A stretch of 64,000 bases of DNA from CBDFLD01 sp965249005 (lineage in GTDB: Bacteria > Acidobacteriota > UBA6911). This document shows, in pieces, positions 27,928 through 35,158 of the stretch; the stretch's first letter is position 1, and each line of letters starts with the position of its first letter. The stretch spans positions 1 through 64,000 of the forward strand of contig CBDFLD010000018.1 of NCBI GenBank assembly GCA_965249005.1. The letters run 5' to 3'. A program made the position numbers and the translations under genes. The notes under the pieces are model-generated. The model was not told the origin of the DNA and did not search any database. It saw only the letters and a list, made by a program, of their open reading frames with translations.

Positions 27928-28005
27928 AACCGAGTTAACCGACGCAGACAATTGTCCAATAAAATTGCGGGCACAATTTCGGGCACAATTGGGGATTCCG
28001 GGTGA
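27928..28005 (+). pseudogene. Integrase tail beside att remnant 4
   Basis: The last 25 codons (LSNKIAGTISGTIGDSG, stop at 28003-28005) are very similar to the sequence at 10041-10085 (LANKIAGTTSGHNPG). This is the hydrophilic tail that tRNA-targeting integrases end with. It points at the tRNA-Phe half 31 bp further on. Confidence 0.55.
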
Positions 28006-28035
28006 ACAGCCAGTCTGTAAGTGCTTTGTTTAGAG

Positions 28036-28077
28036 TGCCGGGGGACGGAATCGAACCGCCGACACGCGGATTTTCAG
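28036..28077 (-). other. 3' part of a tRNA-Phe gene (attachment-site remnant 4)
   Basis: The minus strand reads ACTGAAAATCCGC through the T-arm to CCCCCGGCA as in the other remnants. The match stops after ACTGAAAATC, so this copy lacks the anticodon-stem 5' strand. Confidence 0.8.
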
Positions 28078-28205
28078 TGCTGGCCCCCAGCCTTTGCACT
28101 TCTTACCATCCCTTTATTTTCATCAATTTATCGGGCGGGTTGGCACTCGTCTCTTCCCATTGAGTCGGACCCAGTTTTCTTGGACACAGAATAAGAGATA
28201 ATGAG

Positions 28206-28640
28206 ATGTCCAAGGAGGTGGAAATGGTTCGAACGAAGAGGGTGAAGTGGAAGGCGACGGCAGGAACGGAGGGAGCCCGTAGGGCGACTGGAGTTCGGGC
28301 CGTCGGCGCCGCGCCCGGGGCGAGGCCTCTGGAGCCGGGGCAGCGTTGGAGCGGAGGACGAAAGCGGGACGTGGTGCTGCGACTGCTGCGGGGCGAATCT
28401 CTGGATGCGCTGTCGCGTGAGGTGGGCGTGGAAATCTACCGGCTGGAGGAGTGGCGGGAGCGGGCCTTGGCCGGGCTCGAGCTCGGCTTGAAGAATCACC
28501 AGGGCGAGCCGTTGGCGGAGGCGCTCGACGCTGCGAAGCGTCACATCGGGGAGCTGTCCATGGAAATCGAGCTGCTGCGCAATCGCGCCCGGGCGGCGGA
28601 GAAGCGCCTCCCTTTGGCGATGAGGAGGTCGCGACGATGA
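28206..28640 (+). CDS. IS3-family OrfA
   Basis: 144 aa. A basic N-terminus is followed by a helix-turn-helix (RKRDVVLRLLRGESLDALSR) and a leucine-rich coiled coil (LSMEIELLRNRARAAEKRL), the usual DNA-binding partner of an IS3 transposase. AAGGAGG precedes the start. Its stop overlaps the orfB start as ATGA (28637-28640), so coupling by reinitiation is likelier than the classical -1 frameshift. Confidence 0.88.
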   Translation: MSKEVEMVRTKRVKWKATAGTEGARRATGVRAVGAAPGARPLEPGQRWSGGRKRDVVLRLLRGESLDALSREVGVEIYRLEEWRERALAGLELGLKNHQGEPLAEALDAAKRHIGELSMEIELLRNRARAAEKRLPLAMRRSRR

Positions 28641-29536
28641 GCGAGACGATCTCCGAAGCCACGGGTCAACGTTACGGGATCCAGCGCGTGTGTCAGGCCT
28701 GGGAGCGCTCGCGCTCGGCGCTCTACGCCCGGCGGACAAGCGAGCAGAAGCGGCAGGAGGGCGAGGAACCCACTCGGCGGGGTCCCCAGCCCAAGGTGTC
28801 GGACGAGAAGCTTTTGGAGGCGATCCAGGCCGATCTGGAGCGCTCACCGTTCCAGGGCGAGGGTCATCGTAAGGTCCACGCGCGGCTTCGGATCTTGGAC
28901 GGGATCCGGGTTGCGCGCAAGCGGGTGCTGCGGGTCATGCGAGAGCATGAGTTGCTCTCACCACACCGCGGACGCCAGGGTGGAACGAAGGCACACGATG
29001 GGAAGATCGTCACCCTGGCGCCGAACGTGATGTGGGGGACCGACGGAGTGCGGGTGTTCACGCTCGATGACGGGTGGGTCTGGATTTTCGCGGCGGTGGA
29101 GCACTGGAACGCGGAGTGTGTGGGGTGGCACGTGTGCAAGGTCGGTAGCCGCTTCGCGGCGTTGGAGCCGATCTCGCAGGGTCTGCTGCGCCTCTATGGT
29201 TCCATTGACTCCGACGTTGCCCGGGGGCTGGCGCTCCGGATGGACCACGGCTCCCAGTACCTGTCGGATCACTTCCTCAACCAGATCCGGTGCTGGGGCA
29301 TCCGTCCCAGCTTCGGTTTTGTCGAGGAACCGGAAACGAACGGAGTTGCGGAGCGGTGGAATCGCACGCTCAAGGACCAAGCGATCCACGGGAGAATCTT
29401 CCAGAACCTCCAGGAGGTGCGTGCCGCCGTGGCCGAGTTCGTGGAGTTGTACAACAAGACCTGGCGTCTCGAGAAGATCGATTATCAAACACCGATCGAG
29501 GCACGCGAGGCGCACAAGCTACGCCAGGCGGCGTAG
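28637..29536 (+). CDS. IS3-family OrfB (integrase-type transposase)
   Basis: 299 aa from ATG 28637, preceded by GAGGAGG. The HTH_21-like segment GHRKVHARLRILDGIRVARK precedes an rve core with WGTDGVRVF (Asp), RMDHGSQYLS (Asp) and ETNGVAERWNRTLK (Glu). All three catalytic residues are present and the frame is intact. The frame stays open upstream into orfA, but the overlap ATGA and the ribosome-binding site decide the start. Confidence 0.9.
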   Translation: MSETISEATGQRYGIQRVCQAWERSRSALYARRTSEQKRQEGEEPTRRGPQPKVSDEKLLEAIQADLERSPFQGEGHRKVHARLRILDGIRVARKRVLRVMREHELLSPHRGRQGGTKAHDGKIVTLAPNVMWGTDGVRVFTLDDGWVWIFAAVEHWNAECVGWHVCKVGSRFAALEPISQGLLRLYGSIDSDVARGLALRMDHGSQYLSDHFLNQIRCWGIRPSFGFVEEPETNGVAERWNRTLKDQAIHGRIFQNLQEVRAAVAEFVELYNKTWRLEKIDYQTPIEAREAHKLRQAA

Positions 29537-30594
29537 CTCAAACTTGTGTCCAAGGAACCGGGTGCGCTACACTCGTCTCTTCCCATCTATTGACCACAAA
29601 GTAGGACAAAAACAGGAAATAGAAAACCCGAGCTGTATGTGGTCAGCGAGTGTGGGACAAAGAGGTCTTTGATTTAAGAGACACTTTGTGTCGAAGCTGA
29701 TCTGGCGAGTTTAGCATTGATGGCTCGCCGATGAGCAAGCGTTTTCCCCTGTAATATCCTCCTTCTGATTTGAATCGAGTCTCTTCTTCCAAAATAGACA
29801 TCCTCAGGCGTTACATTGCCCAGCGCCTCGTGATACCGTCGGCCGTTGTAGTACTCGATGAATCGGGCAATCTCACCCTCGAGTTCGACCGGGGTTTCCC
29901 ATACGACCAGGTTGATTCGTTCTTTGCACGACCGGTGGTACCGTTCGATCTTCCCATTGGTCTGCGGATGATAAGGCGATGCCAGAATGTGGCCCAATCC
30001 TTTGGCCTCCAGGTATTGGCCGAAATCCTTCGAGATCAGTGCCGGTCCATTGTCGGTTACCAGCCGCGGTTTCTTGATCGCTGGGGTTTGGCAGATACCA
30101 GTCACGTCGCAAGCTGCCTCGATGACATCGCTGAAGTCCCCGGCAGTCATCGCAGATTGAAGCCGCCAGGCAAGGATGCGACGGCTGAAGTCATCCAGTA
30201 CCGAGATTAAGTAATACCAGCCCCAGTTCTTGACCAATAGATATGTGGCATCGGTCTGCCATTGCTCGTTTGGCCTCGTCGTCTTGACCCGATACTCCGA
30301 GCTGGCAGGAAAGGTCTTCAGCTTCACTTCCTGGATCAGTCCTTCGGCCTTGAGAATCCGATAGACGGAAGATTCCGAGATCGTGAATCCACAAGTATCG
30401 GTGACATAGCAACTGACCTCCCGTGGGGACCAGTCGGGATACAACAGCGCCATCTGCAGAACCTTGTCTCGTTCTTTGGGCAGAATCTGGTTCCAGACTC
30501 GTTTACGTACCGGCGGCTGATCATGGAGCCCAGGTTGTCCACGACCGCGAAACCTCCCCCGCCAGCGGTAGTAGGTCGATCGTGGGATCCCTAG

Positions 30595-32448
30595 CCCTTA
30601 GTCCAGCGTGATTTTTTGCATGAGGAGGAAGAAAAGCCCTGGAACGTGCGCCGTTACGGGATAAAATGCGTTTGATATATTTACAAGACATCCCGAAAGG
30701 AGCACATTCCAGGTGAATAAAAGAAACCACAGAATCCTCCTCCGAGACAAGCAAAATCTTACACGCCGGTTGGAAAGAAATCAGTTTGAGGACCGGTCCG
30801 ATCCTATGTTCAAGGACTCCAACACCTACTACGAGATCGCCGAGAGAACGCGCGCCATCGGATCTGGTGGTATCGGAGCCATTCACAAGCTCGTGTGTAA
30901 GCTTGGATTGGACAAAGATATCAACAGAAACATCGTTTTGCTCAAGTACCACTTTCCTTACTGGGAATCCGATCATGTACTGAACATCGCATACAACGTC
31001 TTGTCGGGTGGAACCTGTCTCGAAGATATCGAGCGGTTGCGCCAGGATGAGACCTACATGAACGGACTGGGAGCCGAGAGGATTCCGGATCCCACGACGG
31101 CTGGAGATTTCCTCCGTCGTTTCGATGAGGATTGGATCTTCGGACTTCAGGAAACCATCAATGAAACCCGAACCAAGGTGTGGAAGTTGCAGGATGCTTC
31201 CTTCCGGAAGGAGGCCATCATCGACGTGGACGGGACCGTCGCCGGAACCTTGGGGGAATGCAAGGAAGGAATGGACATTGCCTACAACGGGATCTGGGGT
31301 TACGCACCGTTGATCGTGACCTTGGCCAATACGAATGAGGTCCTCTATCTGATGAATCGGCCGGGCAACCGTCCCTCTTCCGACGGAGCGGCCGAGTGGA
31401 TGGACCGGGCAATCGATCTGGTGTCGTCGGTGTTTACGAAGGTCTGGCTTCGGGGCGACACGGATTTCTCGCTGACGAGAAACTTCGATCGCTGGGACGA
31501 GCGGGTTGGTTTTGTCTTTGGTTATGACGCCAAGCCGAACCTGGTCGGGATGGCCGATGCCCTGCCGGAGAGACAATGGAAACCGCTCGAGCGGCCTCCT
31601 CGTTATGAGGTCAAGAGCGAAGAACGGCGCCGTCCGGAAAACGTCAAAGAACAAGTAATCAAGGAGAGAGAATTCAAGAACATCCGCCTGCAGAGCGAGC
31701 AGGTCGCCGAGTTTGACTATCGTCCCGGACACTGTAAGAAAACCTATCGCATGGTTGTGGTTCGGAAGAACCTCACGATCGAAAAGGGGGAGCACCGGCT
31801 GTTTGATGAGGTCCGGTACTTCTTCTACATCACCAACGATCGGGAGATGACGATGGGAGAAGTGGTCCTTTTTGCCAACGATCGCTGCAACCAGGAAAAC
31901 GTCATCGGTCAGCTCAAGAGTGGAGTGAACGCCTTGAGGATGCCTTCGGACAGTCTGGTATCGAACTGGGCCTACATGGTCATCGCATCGCTGGCGTGGA
32001 ATCTGAAGGCCTGGTATGGCCTGGTGACGCAGGCGCCGACAGTACGTCGTGATATCTTGAGGATGGAGTTCAAACGCTTCCTGGTGAACTTTGTGCAAAT
32101 ACCCTGTCAGATTGTAAGAACCGGTCGTCGCCTCGTTTACAGGATATTGGCCTATAGCAAGCATCTCGAAACCTTTTTGGCGACGTTCGACTATATCAGG
32201 CAACTCAGGTTTACTTGAAGGCGCCTCGCCGGCGGGTGAGCCCGTACCCCCGGCGGAGCAAGAGTGGCGGGCGAAAGGAAGGGCATAACAGAGACAAACA
32301 AGATCAAGTGATCCAGACAACCAATGGAAGGTTTGTCTCTTGTGTTTCTCTTTGCTTTCCCTGTTACGCACAAGGAGCTGAAATCCACGAGATATTCGGA
32401 AAAGGCAAACGATTTTCCGAGCGAGCTCATACCTCGCTTATTTTGGGC
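30595..32448 (+). mobile_element. IS1380-family element (501-aa type), copy 3
   Basis: 1854 bp between CTAG 30591-30594 and CTAG 32449-32452, with C as the extra base on both sides. The host is the orfB gene of an IS3-family element, whose frame is restored by precise removal, proving a 4-bp CTAG duplication. Confidence 0.96.
30713..32218 (+). CDS. IS1380-family transposase (501 aa), copy 3
   Basis: Identical in sequence to the other three 501-aa proteins, with D171/D173, D249 and E395 present. GTG start after AAAGGAG. Nothing distinguishes this copy internally. Confidence 0.95.
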   Translation: MNKRNHRILLRDKQNLTRRLERNQFEDRSDPMFKDSNTYYEIAERTRAIGSGGIGAIHKLVCKLGLDKDINRNIVLLKYHFPYWESDHVLNIAYNVLSGGTCLEDIERLRQDETYMNGLGAERIPDPTTAGDFLRRFDEDWIFGLQETINETRTKVWKLQDASFRKEAIIDVDGTVAGTLGECKEGMDIAYNGIWGYAPLIVTLANTNEVLYLMNRPGNRPSSDGAAEWMDRAIDLVSSVFTKVWLRGDTDFSLTRNFDRWDERVGFVFGYDAKPNLVGMADALPERQWKPLERPPRYEVKSEERRRPENVKEQVIKEREFKNIRLQSEQVAEFDYRPGHCKKTYRMVVVRKNLTIEKGEHRLFDEVRYFFYITNDREMTMGEVVLFANDRCNQENVIGQLKSGVNALRMPSDSLVSNWAYMVIASLAWNLKAWYGLVTQAPTVRRDILRMEFKRFLVNFVQIPCQIVRTGRRLVYRILAYSKHLETFLATFDYIRQLRFT

Positions 32449-32550
32449 CTAGCTGTCGAAGCGAGTGAGTAATCGACAATCCGGATCCCTCGACGGCTCG
32501 CAAAACTTCTAACTTAGATGAGGCTGCCATCCGTTGATACCTCTGCCGCC

Positions 32551-32877
32551 TTACAGGCCCAAACTTTTTTTGAGCCGCTGATTTTCCAGCACCGACTCAG
32601 CTACCGCCTTCTTCAGCGCCTCATTCTCGTCTTTCAACCGGTGCACCTCGTCGGTTGTGGCATCTCGATGGGTATCCCGAGCCAGTCCGTTCTTGCCGGC
32701 GTCCAGGAACGCTTTTGACCATTTGTAGTAGATTGAGTTTTGGATCCCGTGTTTGCGACAGAGCTCTGCTATTGGCACTTCCCCTCGAAGGCCTTCTAGG
32801 ACAATCCTGATTTTCTCTTCAGCAGAGAATCGACGACGGGTGGCTTTGCGAATCTGTTTGACACCATCTGTGGCCAT
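32551..32877 (-). CDS. IS3-family OrfA (second element)
   Basis: 108 aa. It shows the classical HTH of IS3/IS911 OrfA (RRFSAEEKIRIVLEGLRGEV, ELCRKHGIQNSIYYKWSKAF) and a C-terminal coiled coil (LKDENEALKKAVAESVLENQ). GGAGAAACC precedes the ATG. It is intact, but its orfB partner, in another frame just downstream, is split. Confidence 0.9.
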   Translation of the reverse strand: MATDGVKQIRKATRRRFSAEEKIRIVLEGLRGEVPIAELCRKHGIQNSIYYKWSKAFLDAGKNGLARDTHRDATTDEVHRLKDENEALKKAVAESVLENQRLKKSLGL

Positions 32878-33025
32878 GGTGGTTTCTCCTTCGATATGCC
32901 ATGACCAGCTTCGACAAGCCTGACTGTGGTTGTCAAGTCAGAGCTGTTCGGGAGGGATCAGCCCTTCCCAACAGCCCCAAAGTGTCTCTTATTCGACACA
33001 CCCAATCTGTCTCATTTTCGCTGCC

Positions 33026-33494
33026 GGGAAACAATAACGAAAACTATGTCACTTGCCCGACACGGGCTACCATCTCAGGGCAGCGACTGGATGAGGGTGG
33101 CAGCGCGAGCTATAGCTGGAAGCACCGAGGAGAATGGCTCACCATTGGAGCGGGATACTCCGGCCCTCCGACGTGTCCACTCCCGGATTCAGAAGAGGAG
33201 TTTATAACTGAGCATTACTGGGGTTATTCCACGCAAAGAGACGGAGGCACGGTCGAATATCGCGTCGAGCATCCGCAATGGCAGGTGTGGCCGGCAACCG
33301 AGTACACGGCCGAGGGCGACTTCGCCGCTTTCTATGGGTCAGAGTTTGCCGGGGCCCTTGCACAGATCCCGACATCCGTGTTTGTCGCAGACGGGTCCAG
33401 AAACCAACTGGCTGACGTTGGTGGTCCGGTGAAGTGTGCTGCGAAAGGCACGCTTCCGAGTTTTTTCCACTTCATCCCGATAGGGCATGACTAA
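33026..33494 (+). pseudogene. C-terminal part of a DUF2071 (YqjF-like) protein
   Basis: SASYSWKHRGEWLTIGAGYS, then EEFITEHYWGYSTQRDGGTV and YRVEHPQWQVWPATEY, follow the DUF2071 pattern (a fold related to acetoacetate decarboxylase). The 5' half has been replaced by the end of the IS3-family element; the open frame continues backwards into that element only by chance. Function unknown. Confidence 0.6.
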
Positions 33495-33580
33495 GGGGGC
33501 AAGGTGACTGGTCGCTGCTGGCCCTTACTTCGAATCAACCAACGCAAAAGGAGCCTGAAGTGAAGCAGAGTGGCACCATT

Positions 33581-33679
33581 CGGAGTATAGGAAAGACAAG
33601 CTGCATCTCGGAAGTACGTCGCTCCTGAGATGCCTTCCCTGCAGCTTCCGATACGAGGTGTTATGTCTTCTTTGACAGA
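33581..33679 (-). repeat. Interspersed hairpin repeat, copy h3
   Basis: Minus orientation of the family: GGCATCTCAGGAGCGACG / TACTTCCGAGATGC, preceded by CTGTCAAAGAAGACATAAC and ending TTTCCTATACTCC. It lies in the gap between the DUF2071 remnant and the IalB-like gene, which otherwise holds nothing I recognise. Confidence 0.8.
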
Positions 33680-33831
33680 GGCAGTCGAGCTGCTGCCGGT
33701 TACGAGGGGATTTTAACTCAAACCGCCCCTCCAGGAAAGGCAAGCACGCACACGTCTACCTACACGGCGGATTTGGAGATCCCATTCTCCTGCTCACGAA
33801 AGGTACAGCTCGTCCATCTCACAAGCGCCGG

Positions 33832-34371
33832 TTACTTGATGGCCTGGTAGGCGGAGGCGAAGTTCGCCAGCGGCATGCGGACGTCGATCTGCGATTGTGT
33901 GAGGTCCTGGAACCCCAGCCGGAGGGTCGTGCCGCTTTCCAGCTGGCCCAGCAGCTCGGTCGACACGGTGGCGCCCACGTAGCAGCCCGCCGCGTCGCAG
34001 GTCTGCACTGGGAAGGCCAGCGGCTCGTGCTCGTCCACCTGCAGCTCGAGCCCCGCGGGCAGGAACAACCCCAGGGGCAGCTGCACCATCATCGCCGGCA
34101 CTTGGGCATCCTGCGGCAGCCGAATCCGGAACAGCGCGACGATCTGCGCGGTCTCCTTCGTGACGATGCTTTGCTCGACCGAGCAGTCCAAGGCGCCCCC
34201 CCGCGTCGGACCGGTGCAGCGCGTGATCCAGTTGGATTTCACCTCCGCGGCGGTGTCGGCCGCCTGATCGGGTGGCTGGGCGGCGCCCTCCTGCGCGGGC
34301 AGCGGCACGAGGCTCAGCAAGCCCACGGCGAGGACGCCGAGGGCGACGCGCGGGGTCAGAGGATTGTGCAT
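33832..34371 (-). CDS. IalB-like (invasion-associated locus B) periplasmic protein
   Basis: 179 aa from ATG 34371, with GGAGG 8 bases upstream. The frame is open further upstream inside the autotransporter tail, but the signal peptide (ALGVLAVGLLSLVPLPAQEG) starts here. The mature part has the IalB layout: WITRCTGPTRGGALDCSVEQ, PLGLFLPAGLELQVDEHEPL, FPVQTCDAAGCYVGA and a C-terminal LGFQDL stretch, with four Cys likely forming disulfides. IalB proteins are small exported proteins of unclear role. It begins 23 bp after the autotransporter stop, so the two are probably cotranscribed. Confidence 0.8.
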   Translation of the reverse strand: MHNPLTPRVALGVLAVGLLSLVPLPAQEGAAQPPDQAADTAAEVKSNWITRCTGPTRGGALDCSVEQSIVTKETAQIVALFRIRLPQDAQVPAMMVQLPLGLFLPAGLELQVDEHEPLAFPVQTCDAAGCYVGATVSTELLGQLESGTTLRLGFQDLTQSQIDVRMPLANFASAYQAIK

Positions 34372-34393
34372 AGGGGGTGCCTCCAGGGTTACG

Positions 34394-35158
34394 TTACCAG
34401 ATCTTGGTGAGTCCAATGCTGCCGCGCCACGTGCGCACCGGGTCGCTGACGATGCTGTCAACGTCGACGAACATTCGGAAGTTGGCCGGTAAATCCAGGG
34501 CGAGTCGGCCGCCGAAGACGCCGCTGTCGCGCAGCCGATCGGCAGCATGGAGGTTGAACCCGTACCGGTCCGGGTCGCCCGCCAGGTAGGTCGGCACGTC
34601 CGGCAGCAGGGCGAAGTCGTGCGCCCACGCGGCGCGGCCTTCAAGCAGGCCGCGCATCCCGAGCGTCGACAGACTCTTAGCCACCCGCCAGCCGAGTATC
34701 AGCCGCTCGGAGCTAACGCGACGGGACGGAACGACGAGGTTGAGCACCTTGGCCCCCACCTCAGTGAAGCCGTCCAACCAGAGCCCGGTGTACTGGAATC
34801 CCACCCCGGGTTCGACGCTGACGCTCTTCCCCAGGGTGAAGGTGTAGCCGTATTCGATCTGCGACGACACGCTACGCACGTCGTAGGCCGACTTGGCCAC
34901 CCACGCACCGCCCCCGTCCGTAACGCCGCGAGCGGCATACTCGGTCTGACCACCCCCCCCGACTATGAAGTCGATCCGTGACCGATTCTTCCGATACCGT
35001 CCGTAGACCCCCCCCTGCAAGGGGCGAGCGTCGCTGCGGTCCGTGAGGCCATCCAGCACCACCTGCGAGTCCATGCTAGCTGCGCTGACGGCGCCCGGCC
35101 GCCGGGGTCGGCGGCGGTGCCCTGCAGCGTCGTCACCCCGCCGAGGCCGCTGACCCAC
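34394..35158 (-). CDS. Autotransporter piece 4: C-terminal beta-barrel
   Basis: In-frame sequence from about PGAVSAASMDSQVVLDG onward. Alternating hydrophobic and polar strands (IEYGYTFTLGKSVSVEPGVG, LLEGRAAWAHDFALLP, NFRMFVDVDSIVSDP) end in GSIGLTKIW with a terminal aromatic residue, as outer-membrane autotransporter barrels do. About 245 residues, close to the usual 250-300. This piece inserts in the outer membrane and exports the passenger. Confidence 0.8.
   Translation of the reverse strand: MGQRPRRGDDAAGHRRRPRRPGAVSAASMDSQVVLDGLTDRSDARPLQGGVYGRYRKNRSRIDFIVGGGGQTEYAARGVTDGGGAWVAKSAYDVRSVSSQIEYGYTFTLGKSVSVEPGVGFQYTGLWLDGFTEVGAKVLNLVVPSRRVSSERLILGWRVAKSLSTLGMRGLLEGRAAWAHDFALLPDVPTYLAGDPDRYGFNLHAADRLRDSGVFGGRLALDLPANFRMFVDVDSIVSDPVRTWRGSIGLTKIW

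Larger units (their letters stand above)
28161..29569 (+). mobile_element. IS3-family insertion sequence with orfA and orfB
   Basis: About 1.4 kb. The left inner end GGACCCAGTTTTCTTGGACA pairs imperfectly with the complement of the right end (GCACCCGGTTCCTTGGACA). The base composition is noticeably more GC-rich than the surroundings. It is inserted between att remnant 4 and the second IS3-type element. Confidence 0.85.
28144..29586. repeat. 17-bp direct repeat flanking an IS3-family element
   Basis: CACTCGTCTCTTCCCAT occurs at 28144-28160 and, identically, at 29570-29586. The bases further out differ. IS3-family elements normally duplicate 3-5 bp, so this length is unusual. Confidence 0.75.
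29674..32530 (-). pseudogene. IS3-family OrfB interrupted by IS1380 copy 3
   Basis: The 5' part (32530 to 32449) encodes MAASSKLEVLRAVEGSGLSI then THSLRQL, and the 3' part (30590 to 29674) continues GIPRSTYYRWRGRFRGRG. Removing the element and one CTAG restores this reading without a break. The catalytic core keeps WQTDATYLL (Asp), LVTDNGPAL (Asp) and NGKIERYHRSC (Glu). Each half still has open frame, but no active transposase can be made. Confidence 0.88.
29642..33025 (-). mobile_element. Second IS3-family element, split by IS1380 copy 3
   Basis: Its terminal repeats extend from about 29642 (GGTCAGCGAGTGTGGGACA ... TAAGAGACACTTTG) to about 33025 (complement CGGCAGCGAAAATGAGACA ... TAAGAGACACTTTG). 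Without the inserted 1858 bp it is about 1.5 kb. A third example of the same end is the remnant at 21938. Exact outer limits and target duplication are uncertain. Confidence 0.8.

Noticed and set aside
28206..28640. OrfA of the 28-kb IS3 element as an independent regulator
   Set aside because: It has an HTH and coiled coil, but the ATGA overlap with a transposase and the element ends place it as the IS3 accessory protein.
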